This document shows, one piece after another, positions 7,127-14,185 of a stretch of DNA of 39,445 nt. A program made the translations under genes and the position numbers. The stretch's first letter is position 1, and every line of letters starts with the position of its first letter. The DNA is from JAUWNP01 sp034430655 (lineage in GTDB: Bacteria; Chloroflexota; Anaerolineae; B4-G1), in NCBI GenBank assembly GCA_034430655.1, contig DAOUEC010000169.1:1-39445 (forward strand), written 5' to 3'. Under the pieces are notes generated by a model. It did no database searches, was not told where the DNA came from, and worked only from the letters and a program-made list of their open reading frames with translations.

Positions 7127-8806
7127 TCAGCGTCGCTTGTCTCTCAGCAGTTTCCAGACGAGGACCAGCCCTGCCAGCACGCCCAGCCCAACCCACACAC
7201 CGCGCCAGTCCATCGGTATCTGGGCATTGCCTTCCGAGACAGGTGGAACCGCCGGGTCAATGTACGCGTACAACCGGTCCAGCGCTGGCGTCGGGACGGA
7301 GGTGGCACGGGCCAAGGCCTTGAATTCGTCGGCGAGGTGCTTCATCTCATCGCGGGCAGCGTTGGCGTGCCCCGCCATCCCGATTTCGGCCATCTCTGTG
7401 TTGAACACGCGCCGCATCAAAGCGACGAGAACCGGCTCGGGTATCCAGTCGAAAACCTTGAGTTTGGACGGCGTGATAGGCACACCGAGCGCCCGCAAGA
7501 CCCTGAAGCCCTCACGAACCGCGCGAATCATCAACACCACCCCGTCGCGCGTGCGCGCCAGCCGGTAGTTGTCGCCTCCAGCCATATAGATGGCATTGGC
7601 GATAGGGCTGATCAGCGCAACGTGAGTCCTGAGATATGCCTCTATATTGGGGCTGAAGCCCACCTGGGTACCGGCTCCTCCGAACCCCTCGGCGATTCTC
7701 TGCAACCGTGGCGTAATTTGTCCGTCCAATTCTCCGATAAGAAGCGGTGCATTCCCATAGTCTGACCTGGCAAAGTAGCGAATGACGTGTCCTTCGCGCA
7801 CGCCCCCGGTGCCCCCAAAGCCCATCAGGACACGCTCGCGGCCCAGCGCTTCGACCATCTTGCCAGGGCCAGCGGCGTTGTTGCCCACGAACAGCACGTT
7901 GGGTGTGCGCCGGCTAGCAGCCAGTGCCGGCAACACGGCCTGAACCTGATTCGCGCGCATCAGCACCAGAACCAGGTCGTAGGCGTCATCCGGCCCCAGG
8001 CGATCCACGACGTTCACGTGGGTCGTGGTGCGAAATCCGGTCTCCAACTCCTCCAGCACGATGCCGTGCTCGTGGATGTCGGCCAAACGCTGTCCCCGTG
8101 CCAGAATCGAGACGTCGTGCCCACCCTCTTTAAGTTCCGCCGCGTAGACGCTCCCCAGTACGCCAGCGCCATAAACCAGGATCTTTATCGCATTCTCTTC
8201 TGTGACTCTATATTCACGTTCTTCCCCCCTGTGGGTGATTCTCTTGGCGACGATCCCCAGCGCCAGGAGAGGGGTCCCCAGCACCAACAAAGCCAGCGTC
8301 GCCAGTTCGCTCCCCAGGCTGCTGCCCTCGGCCGGACGCCCACGCAGGCGGCTGAGCAGGGCATCGAAGGTGTTGCCGGACAGGTTGCCAAAGGTGATCA
8401 TGCGGATGTGTGCGAGAATATCCCGCGCTTTCTCCTGACCGTAGGTCTCCACCAGTTTCTGTACCATCTCTGGGTCAGGGTGGTCGCCGCTTTCGGCGTA
8501 ATGCTGGGCAAAAAATAGCGCGGGGGCTTCGTCCGGTGAGACGTGACCGATCTCGCCGCCTAGCAGGAGATTCACCTCTTCTTGGCTCACCCCACTGGCC
8601 AGAGCTGCTCTGGCGTGGCCATAACTGCAGTAGCGACAGCCATTGACAGCGGGGACAGCGAGCATGATCTTTTCGCCGAAAGCCTTGCTGATGCGCTGGC
8701 TGCGCACAGCCAATCTGAACTCGTGGAAGTGGGCCAGGATATTCTGGAAATCCCGGAGCAGGGGGCGCGGGGTGTAGATCCGTTTGGAGAAGTATCCTCC
8801 CTGCAT
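7127..8806 (-). CDS. Fusion: AhpD-like (carboxymuconolactone decarboxylase) domain + ketopantoate reductase-like domain
   Basis: A 559-residue protein in two parts. Residues 1 to about 165 are an AhpD/CMD-type domain with the redox motif CRYCSYGH (Cys57, Cys60, His64). A hydrophobic segment follows near 172-192 (LATLALLVLGTPLLALGIV). Residues 207 to about 515 resemble ApbA/PanE ketopantoate reductases: the NADP fold begins KILVYGAGVLGSVYAAEL, and NNAAGPG and NIEAYLRTH.ALI fit the family. A second hydrophobic helix lies near 534-553. The reductase part would normally start MKILVYGAG; here ATA (8188-8186) stands in place of that ATG. No stop separates the halves. Free PanE substrate specificity cannot be assumed; many Chloroflexota paralogues are of unknown substrate. 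A sequencing error is also possible. Confidence 0.8.
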   Translation of the reverse strand: MQGGYFSKRIYTPRPLLRDFQNILAHFHEFRLAVRSQRISKAFGEKIMLAVPAVNGCRYCSYGHARAALASGVSQEEVNLLLGGEIGHVSPDEAPALFFAQHYAESGDHPDPEMVQKLVETYGQEKARDILAHIRMITFGNLSGNTFDALLSRLRGRPAEGSSLGSELATLALLVLGTPLLALGIVAKRITHRGEEREYRVTEENAIKILVYGAGVLGSVYAAELKEGGHDVSILARGQRLADIHEHGIVLEELETGFRTTTHVNVVDRLGPDDAYDLVLVLMRANQVQAVLPALAASRRTPNVLFVGNNAAGPGKMVEALGRERVLMGFGGTGGVREGHVIRYFARSDYGNAPLLIGELDGQITPRLQRIAEGFGGAGTQVGFSPNIEAYLRTHVALISPIANAIYMAGGDNYRLARTRDGVVLMIRAVREGFRVLRALGVPITPSKLKVFDWIPEPVLVALMRRVFNTEMAEIGMAGHANAARDEMKHLADEFKALARATSVPTPALDRLYAYIDPAVPPVSEGNAQIPMDWRGVWVGLGVLAGLVLVWKLLRDKRR

Positions 8807-8837
8807 CTGAGTCGTCTTATGCCTCCTCTCGCTGGCT

Positions 8838-9824
8838 CTATCCTACAATGATTTCCTTCCCAACCTGCACATCCTGGTACGCCGCGCCGAACGCCCGTCG
8901 AAAGACCCCGATGCTCCAGTCGCAACTGTCGTGGGGTGAGAGGGCGACCAGTTGCGGATTGCGGCGCTGCAGGTATGCGATAGCAGTCTCCACGTCCTGC
9001 CGGTTAATCGGGTCCCAGGGCCATTTGCCCGTGCCCAGGATGCGCTGCAGCGGCAGCCCGAACTTCACATCCCGCGAGGCGGTCACCGGGTAGTGCAACC
9101 CGCCGACGACGCCGTAGATGGGCTCGTCGAACAGCATCTCGGCCCGGTCAACGATACGCTGGAGGGTGGAGTGTCCGCAGCCAACGATGATCACGATCCC
9201 TTTCCCCTCCACGCTGACCGCAAGCGACTGCTCCGGTGTCCAACCAAGGAAGAACAGTTGCCGGGGAATGGTCCCCATGCTGGCGACACCGGGGGCGATT
9301 ACCCGTGGGCCGCCCACGACCGTGACCTGCACTGTGGGGTTGGATAGCGGTACTGGCACGTAGGCGGGGATTCCTTTCAGGTCAACCGGCTGACCTGAAA
9401 GGGCAAAGGTACGCTGCACCATGTGTGACACACCTCCCACGTGATCCTCGTGCGCGTGGGAGATAACCAGCACGTCAATCCCGGCCACATCCACACCCAG
9501 AGCCGCCATAATGCGCAGCAAGGGGGAAGGATGCTCCTCACGCTGGTTGAAGCCCACATCGAAGAGGATGTTGGTGTCGTCGGTGCGGATGAGATAGGAG
9601 ACGCCCGGCTCGCCCACCAGACCCTCGCGGGCGGTGTACCAGTCAATGAGGGGCAGGATAGCGAGCCGTTTCACCGCGCCCACATCTTTGAGTTTGGGGT
9701 AACGGGCACTGGCCCACGCTTCGTCGGCGCGACGGCGGCCCAGGTGGAAGCGGGCCATCAGCCCTCCAGCGGCGGCCAGCGCCAGGCCGCCCAGACCAAT
9801 AACAATCGTTTGTTTGGTTTTCAT
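8838..9824 (-). CDS. Membrane-anchored MBL-fold metallo-hydrolase (COG1237-like)
   Basis: A 328-residue metallo-beta-lactamase-fold protein. An N-terminal hydrophobic segment (IVIGLGGLALAAAGGLMA) suggests a membrane anchor. The metal motif is intact as SHAHEDHVGG. GCGHSTL and GGLHYPVTASRD supply later conserved histidines typical of the COG1237 group, which includes the dihydropteroate-synthase-related hydrolases. The substrate is unknown. The frame is open to 9887, but ATG 9824 is preceded by AAGGAGAG and the hydrophobic anchor starts directly after it. It precedes the AhpD-reductase fusion by 31 bases and is probably in the same operon. Confidence 0.82.
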   Translation of the reverse strand: MKTKQTIVIGLGGLALAAAGGLMARFHLGRRRADEAWASARYPKLKDVGAVKRLAILPLIDWYTAREGLVGEPGVSYLIRTDDTNILFDVGFNQREEHPSPLLRIMAALGVDVAGIDVLVISHAHEDHVGGVSHMVQRTFALSGQPVDLKGIPAYVPVPLSNPTVQVTVVGGPRVIAPGVASMGTIPRQLFFLGWTPEQSLAVSVEGKGIVIIVGCGHSTLQRIVDRAEMLFDEPIYGVVGGLHYPVTASRDVKFGLPLQRILGTGKWPWDPINRQDVETAIAYLQRRNPQLVALSPHDSCDWSIGVFRRAFGAAYQDVQVGKEIIVG

Positions 9825-10006
9825 CACATTCTCTCCTTGTATCCCTTGATCAGGCTGGAGCAGGAGCACGTCATCATCCCCACGCACCCGCTGTACACCG
9901 TACTGAGGCCATAGTCAGGCTTGCATACAACCAGCAAGGGGTACTCGTGCCGCACTTGCCAAGGGTTTCACTGTACATCAGAATGCTCCTCTGTGCAAAT
10001 TAAAAT

Positions 10007-10114
10007 TCAGGGGGCCAGATAATGCACCAACACCGACAACGTAGCCAGCGAGATGGCATGCACCGCAAGACCATAGCCGACAAGCAACCATTGACGATGC
10101 TTGCCAACCGGCCC
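10007..10114 (-). pseudogene. C-terminal tail of a lost membrane protein (relic)
   Basis: Between the MBL gene and the DUF2142 gene the minus strand is open for 35 codons and ends with a stop at 10007. It reads as a charged loop (GKHRQW) followed by a long hydrophobic helix (LVGYGLAVHAISLATLSVL) and VHYLAP. It has no start codon and an in-frame stop just upstream. It looks like the last transmembrane helix of a protein whose body was replaced by the DUF2142 gene, but chance cannot be excluded. Nothing else was recognised in 9825-10136 apart from the DUF2142 promoter. Confidence 0.3.
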
Positions 10115-10129
10115 CTACGCGGGTACAAT
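10101..10129 (+). promoter_or_regulatory. Promoter for the DUF2142 gene, likely leaderless transcript
   Basis: TTGCCA (10101-10106), a 17-bp spacer ending GCGGG, and TACAAT (10124-10129). The ATG of the next gene begins eight bases after the -10 box, which is about where transcription would start. No Shine-Dalgarno sequence fits in between. Confidence 0.65.
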
Positions 10130-10136
10130 AGCCCCC

Positions 10137-11453
10137 ATGAACTCGAGGCCCTTCCCCCATATCTTCTTGGTCGCCATCGTCGCCGTTTACGTCGCGATTG
10201 GTGTACTCTATGCAGGCTTCACCCCCACCTGGCAGGTCCCCGACGAGCCTGCCCACTACAACTACGTCCGCGCACTGGCCGAGGGCCGGGGCTTCCCGGT
10301 CCTGGAACCAGGCGACTACGACCAGGGATTGTTGAACCAACTCACCGGCCAAGACTTCCCGCCGGAACTCCCAGTAGAACCGCTGGAGTACGAGGATCAC
10401 CAGCCACCACTCTACTACCTGCTGGCGGCTCCGGTCTACCTGCTCTTTGGCGGCGCGGTGTTGCCGCTGCGGCTGATCTCGGTGGCGCTGGGCGCGCTGC
10501 TGCTGCTGGTCGCTTTCGGGACGGTGCAGGTGATCTTCCCGACGCGGCCCGAGTTGGCATTGATGGTTGCTACCTTCATCGCCTTCATCCCCCAGCACGT
10601 GGCTATGACCGCCGGAGTGAACAACGACGCACTGGCAGAACTGGTGGTGGGGGGCACGCTGTGGGCGCTGGTGGCCTACGTCGGCGGGGGCCACGACCGC
10701 CCATGGCCGGTCGGGCTGCTGCTGGCGGTGGCGTTGCTGACCAAGACCACGACCTACTTCACCGTGGGGGTGGCCGTGGTCGCAGTGCTGATCCGCTGGC
10801 GGCAGGAGCGCCGGACGTGGGGATGGGCGGTGGGACAACTGGCCTGGATGCTCGTCCCAGCGCTGCTGCTCTCTGCGCCCTGGTTTATCCGCAACGGGCT
10901 CACCTACGGCTGGCATGACCCACTGGGGTTGGTGCGACACAATGCAGTCGTCGAGGGGCAACCGCGCTCCTCCGAGTGGCTGACGCTCTACGGTTGGAGC
11001 GGGCTCCTGAGCCGCATGGCCCGCACGACCTTCCAGAGTTTCTGGGGACAGTTCGGTTGGATGAAAGTGGTGCTCCCAGCCCGCATCTACCAGGCTCTGG
11101 CCTTGTTCTCCGCCCTTCTAGTCGCCGGCTTCCTGTGGTGGCTGTTCGACCGGCGTCGCCCCAGATTGACCGGGGTCCAACGCGCTAGCCTGATCTTACT
11201 CCTCGCCTCATCTTTTCTCACGCTACTTGAATTCCTGGGGTACAACCTGACCTTCGTCCAGCATCAGGGCCGCTACCTCTTCCCGGCCCTCATCCCCATC
11301 GGGGCGGCGGCTGCGCTGGGGCTGGACACGCTGGCGGGCATCCTGCCACAGCGAATACGTCCCTGGGCGATTGGCGCCTTCTTCGCCGGGCTGGCGATGC
11401 TGGACGTGTACTGTTTGTTTAGATTCATCATCCCATATCTTATGGCGAGGTGA
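10137..11453 (+). CDS. DUF2142-type membrane glycosyltransferase
   Basis: A 438-residue polytopic membrane protein with about ten hydrophobic segments. The first extracytoplasmic loop carries VPDEPAHYNYVRALAEG, the D-E-x-x-H type motif shared by DUF2142 proteins and related GT39-like (GT-C fold) transferases that use lipid-linked sugars. A second loop has YEDHQPPLYYLLAAP, also typical. Function is likely transfer of a sugar to a cell-surface polymer, protein or lipid; donor and acceptor are unknown. The start at 10137 is chosen over an earlier in-frame ATG (10101) because that one lies inside the promoter. The thioesterase gene follows after three bases. Confidence 0.82.
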   Translation: MNSRPFPHIFLVAIVAVYVAIGVLYAGFTPTWQVPDEPAHYNYVRALAEGRGFPVLEPGDYDQGLLNQLTGQDFPPELPVEPLEYEDHQPPLYYLLAAPVYLLFGGAVLPLRLISVALGALLLLVAFGTVQVIFPTRPELALMVATFIAFIPQHVAMTAGVNNDALAELVVGGTLWALVAYVGGGHDRPWPVGLLLAVALLTKTTTYFTVGVAVVAVLIRWRQERRTWGWAVGQLAWMLVPALLLSAPWFIRNGLTYGWHDPLGLVRHNAVVEGQPRSSEWLTLYGWSGLLSRMARTTFQSFWGQFGWMKVVLPARIYQALALFSALLVAGFLWWLFDRRRPRLTGVQRASLILLLASSFLTLLEFLGYNLTFVQHQGRYLFPALIPIGAAAALGLDTLAGILPQRIRPWAIGAFFAGLAMLDVYCLFRFIIPYLMAR

Positions 11454-11456
11454 CCG

Positions 11457-11861
11457 ATGGACGAACTTGCGCCCGGATTGACAGGCGAAATTGAGACAGT
11501 CGTGACCGAGGCGGATACGGCCGACCGCTGGGGCAGCGGGCTGGTGCCCGTCCTCGGCACTCCCGCGCTGGTGGGGCTGATGGAGGGCGCGGCAGTGCAG
11601 GCACTGGTAGGTCACCTCCCGCCGGGCCAGACCTCCGTGGGTGGGCGGATTGACGTTCGCCACCTGGCCCCCACACCGGTGGGGATGCACATCCGCGCCC
11701 ACGCTGAACTGCTGGAGGTGGAGGGCCGCCGGTTGGTGTTCCGCGTCGAGGCGTGGGACGAGGTAGAGCAGATCGGGGAGTCTACCCACGAGCGATTCGT
11801 CGTGGACGAGGGGCGGTTCGTCGCAAGGGCGAAGGCCAAAGGGGAGTCAACATCGCCATAA
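11457..11861 (+). CDS. FlK-like hotdog thioesterase
   Basis: A 134-residue hotdog-fold protein closely resembling the fluoroacetyl-CoA thioesterase FlK group. The catalytic triad of FlK (Thr42, Glu50, His76) has counterparts at the same spacing: Thr35 in LGTPALV, Glu43 in LMEGAA and His69 in VRHLAPTP. This supports an active acyl-CoA thioesterase. Fluoroacetate need not be the substrate; housekeeping removal of unwanted acyl-CoAs is more likely. Its Shine-Dalgarno sequence GAGGTGA overlaps the stop of the DUF2142 gene, so translation is coupled. Confidence 0.85.
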   Translation: MDELAPGLTGEIETVVTEADTADRWGSGLVPVLGTPALVGLMEGAAVQALVGHLPPGQTSVGGRIDVRHLAPTPVGMHIRAHAELLEVEGRRLVFRVEAWDEVEQIGESTHERFVVDEGRFVARAKAKGESTSP

Positions 11862-11896
11862 ACTGGATACGGGATGCTAGATTGTGTGTTCACTGC

Positions 11897-11925
11897 TTGC
11901 ATAAGCGACCTATTCGCGGTATAAT
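11897..11925 (+). promoter_or_regulatory. Promoter for the FmdB-like gene
   Basis: TTGCAT (11897-11902), a 17-bp spacer ending TTCGCGG, and a consensus TATAAT (11920-11925). The start codon is about 30 bases downstream of the predicted transcription start. Confidence 0.75.
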
Positions 11926-11961
11926 ATACTTTGGCAGAATCCTATGGGAGGTTAGTGAGAC

Positions 11962-12234
11962 GTGCCGCTGTACGAGTATCAGTGTCAGGCTTGTGGTGTG
12001 CGATTTGAACGCCGGCAGCATATAGACGACGAGCCAGTGAAAGTCTGCCCCGAATGCGGGGGCGAGGTGCATCGCCTGATTCAACCCGTCGGGATCATCT
12101 TCAAAGGCTCGGGTTTCTACGTCACCGACAACCGGGCCAAGTCTTCCACCTCGGGGACGGGGAGCACCAAGAAGTCGTCGAAAACGGCCGGGGAGAGCGA
12201 AGCCACTGACGAGAGTAGTGCAAAAAGCGAATAA
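11962..12234 (+). CDS. FmdB-family zinc-ribbon protein
   Basis: A 90-residue protein beginning PLYEYQCQACG, the hallmark of the FmdB regulatory family. Four cysteines (Cys8, Cys11, Cys29, Cys32) form a zinc ribbon. GIIFKGSGFYVTDNR is the usual second half, and the last 30 residues are a low-complexity tail rich in Ser, Lys and Glu. The role is unclear; FmdB was first described as a putative regulator of formamidase and acetamidase genes. The start codon is GTG at 11962 with GGGAGG upstream. It has its own promoter and terminator-like hairpin, so it is probably monocistronic. Confidence 0.9.
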   Translation: MPLYEYQCQACGVRFERRQHIDDEPVKVCPECGGEVHRLIQPVGIIFKGSGFYVTDNRAKSSTSGTGSTKKSSKTAGESEATDESSAKSE

Positions 12235-12248
12235 CCCTCTTTAGACAG

Positions 12249-12282
12249 GCGGGCGTGACTGCAGAAGCCACGCCCGCATTTA
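12249..12282 (+). terminator. Terminator-like hairpin after the FmdB-like gene
   Basis: A nine-base perfect stem, GCGGGCGTG with CACGCCCGC, encloses an 11-base loop and is followed by ATTTAT. The T-run is weak. It lies between convergent genes. Confidence 0.6.
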
Positions 12283-12313
12283 TGTGTAGGGGCACTTTTC
12301 CTCGCCAGGCCCA

Positions 12314-12613
12314 CTACAACTGGAAGCCCCCGCTGGCACGGATGATCTTCTGGCTATAGTCGGTCACGTAGGTGAGCAGTTTCTTTTTCAACCTGCGCCA
12401 CTCATCCGATACGAGGACATGCTGCAGGCTCTCCAGCTCCTCTGCAACGCCACCTGTGAGGATCTGCGGACGGTCACCGTAGGCAGTATACCAGGCGTCG
12501 GTGGGCCGCACCCCCAGTTTGGCCAGTCCCGGCCCGAACTCCCGCACGACAAACTCGAAATACTCGTCCTCGTAACCAGGCCGGATGTTCCAGGACATCA
12601 GGAGTTTGAACAT
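12314..12613 (-). CDS. Conserved small protein, possible dimeric alpha-beta barrel
   Basis: A 99-residue protein of unrecognised family. It begins FKLLMSWNIRPGYEDEYFEF and continues with a helix rich in charged residues (EWRRLKKKLLTYVTDY). This beta-alpha-beta pattern resembles dimeric alpha-beta barrel (ABM/NIPSNAP-like) proteins, but no catalytic residue can be named. The start ATG at 12613 has GGAGATAA upstream. It follows the TPR lipoprotein gene by 28 bases on the same strand, so it is probably the last gene of that operon. Confidence 0.65.
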   Translation of the reverse strand: MFKLLMSWNIRPGYEDEYFEFVVREFGPGLAKLGVRPTDAWYTAYGDRPQILTGGVAEELESLQHVLVSDEWRRLKKKLLTYVTDYSQKIIRASGGFQL

Positions 12614-12641
12614 CGGTTTATCTCCGATCCTGACCGCCCGT

Positions 12642-13418
12642 TCACGGGCACCCCAGGCTAGCCATCGCCTGCTCGCCCTGGATGCGCCAACTCGACGGCG
12701 GATCCAGAGCCAGGAAATGACTGTATGCCTCGCAGGCGCCTACCGTATCACCGCTCCGGGCGTATGCCTCTCCTAACGCATAGTATGCCTCCGGCGAGTC
12801 CGGTGCCTGCCCAATAGCCCGTTGCAATGCCTCGATGGCGGCCGCGTAGTCCCCCTGCTGAATGTGGACGTTCCCCAGGCCAATGAGCGCCTCAGGCATG
12901 TCCTCCTCCAACCCCAGCGCAGCCTCAAACTCGGCGACCGCCTGCCCCAGCAATTGCGGATCTGGCAGAGCCGCAGGATCGGCCCCCGAAAGCGCAAGGA
13001 CGAGGTAAGTAGCGCCGAGTTGGTAGTGCGTGTCGGGGTCGTCAGGGCCCAACCCCAAGGCGGCCTGGAACTCGGCGACGGCGGAGCGAGGGTCCTGCAA
13101 CTGGAAGTAGGTCACACCCAGGTTGTGGTGCGCGGCGGCATTGTCGGGGTCGAGCGCGATCACCGTGCGAAACTCATCGGCCGCCTTCATCAAGTCGTCG
13201 GTCTGGTTGTACGCCTGCCCCAACAAGAAGTGAGTCTCGCTGTTATCTGGGTCCGTCTCGACGACGGCTTCCAGGTCGGCGATGGCCTCCGCGTACCCGC
13301 CCGCCTCCAGGTGGGCACGTCCCGACTCCAACAAGTCATCCACGCCTGCAGCCCCGCCCTGGCAGGCGACCAGTATCAGCGCAAGCAGTGCAACGACAAA
13401 CAGATGAAACTTCCGCAC
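12642..13418 (-). CDS. TPR-repeat lipoprotein
   Basis: A 258-residue exported protein. The N-terminus has a signal sequence ending in the lipobox LVAC, so it is probably lipidated and anchored to the outside of the membrane. Five to six tetratricopeptide repeats follow, for example AIADLEAVVETDPDNSETHF and AADEFRTVIALDPDNAAAHH, making a protein-binding solenoid. The start is taken as GTG 13418, five bases after GGAGG; an earlier GTG at 13430 overlaps the upstream gene and the same Shine-Dalgarno sequence. It begins one base after the upstream MBL-fold gene's stop, suggesting tight coupling and a shared role. Confidence 0.85.
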   Translation of the reverse strand: MRKFHLFVVALLALILVACQGGAAGVDDLLESGRAHLEAGGYAEAIADLEAVVETDPDNSETHFLLGQAYNQTDDLMKAADEFRTVIALDPDNAAAHHNLGVTYFQLQDPRSAVAEFQAALGLGPDDPDTHYQLGATYLVLALSGADPAALPDPQLLGQAVAEFEAALGLEEDMPEALIGLGNVHIQQGDYAAAIEALQRAIGQAPDSPEAYYALGEAYARSGDTVGACEAYSHFLALDPPSSWRIQGEQAMASLGCP

Positions 13419-13419
13419 C

Positions 13420-14073
13420 TTATCCTCCACTCCGTTGCTTAGGTTGCAGAACGACGACCTGCGTTTCTTCCGACAGGCTGGTTCGGCTGATCTGGAGCAC
13501 TTCCTGACTACTCACCTTCTCCAGCCCCATCTCTTTCAGAAAGCGACCCAGGGTGCCCAGACTGCCCTTCAGTCCCCGCACTTTATAGTACATCGGGATA
13601 ACTAGACTTGGCTCAAAGAGGCTGATGGCCTCGGAAGCCCGAGCCGGAGTCAGGCTCCCGCCGTCTCCCACGGGCACCAGCAGGATATTCACGGTGCCCA
13701 GACCCTCCACCTGGGATTGAGTGGGCACGTGTCCCAGTCTCCCCAGGTGACACACATTCAGGCCGCCGAAGTCAAAGGCGAAAACGGTATTCAGGCCACG
13801 TAATGCTCCACGCTTGCCATCGGCGAAGGTAGCGATGCCGGTGACAAACACGCCGCCGATCTCGTACTCACCGGGGCCATCGAGGAGTTTGGATGGTCCG
13901 CGCACGCCAGCCGTATAACGGCACTGAGGATCATCGTAACTTACGGTGACGATGTCGGCGCGGGTACGTGGAAGAGCAAGGCCGACGTCAGGCGGATAGG
14001 GATCGGTCACGACGGTCGCCAGACCGCGCTCGCTCAGCCGGAAGCAAGTTTGCCCATACCAGGTAATTTCCAT
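13420..14073 (-). CDS. MBL-fold protein lacking metal ligands (probable pseudoenzyme)
   Basis: A 217-residue protein that aligns in outline with the UlaG/UPF0173-like MBL hydrolases: MEITWYGQTCFRL, VVTDPY, LDGPGEYEIGGVFVTGI and LVPVGDGG. In active members a histidine cluster (SHDHPGH-like) follows the TVS strand; here it reads SYDDPQC (residues 45-51). HLGDLGH is HLGRLGH, and the MHYK histidine is a tyrosine in MYYK. Loss at several ligand positions indicates it no longer binds metal as a hydrolase. The ATG at 14073 is preferred over TTG 14079. It is preceded by a heptamer repeat and its own promoter, and the TPR lipoprotein follows directly. Confidence 0.8.
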   Translation of the reverse strand: MEITWYGQTCFRLSERGLATVVTDPYPPDVGLALPRTRADIVTVSYDDPQCRYTAGVRGPSKLLDGPGEYEIGGVFVTGIATFADGKRGALRGLNTVFAFDFGGLNVCHLGRLGHVPTQSQVEGLGTVNILLVPVGDGGSLTPARASEAISLFEPSLVIPMYYKVRGLKGSLGTLGRFLKEMGLEKVSSQEVLQISRTSLSEETQVVVLQPKQRSGG

Positions 14074-14086
14074 ACGCAATGTCTCT

Positions 14087-14128
14087 CTACTTCCTACTTC
14101 CTACTCCCTACTCCCCACTCCCCACTCC
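14087..14128 (+). repeat. Heptanucleotide tandem repeat (six units)
   Basis: Six uninterrupted 7-base units: CTACTTC twice, CTACTCC twice, CCACTCC twice. It lies 14 bases upstream of the MBL-fold start codon in its 5' untranslated region. Read on the minus strand, the units contain GGAG, which resembles a Shine-Dalgarno core. Confidence 0.9.
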
Positions 14129-14156
14129 TTTTTGGTTCTGGCTTGTCCAGGTTAAG

Positions 14157-14185
14157 ATTATACTGTGAAATCGGGTTCAGCGCAA
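14157..14185 (-). promoter_or_regulatory. Promoter for the MBL-fold/TPR operon
   Basis: On the minus strand TTGCGC (14180-14185), a 17-bp spacer and consensus TATAAT (14157-14162). The -35 lies inside the last codons of glpD. The transcript would include the heptamer repeat in its leader. Confidence 0.6.

Noticed and set aside
9978..10961. A 327-codon open frame on the minus strand
   Set aside because: It lies antisense to the DUF2142 gene, is rich in Gln, His and Arg as expected for a shadow frame in high-GC DNA, and has no family features.
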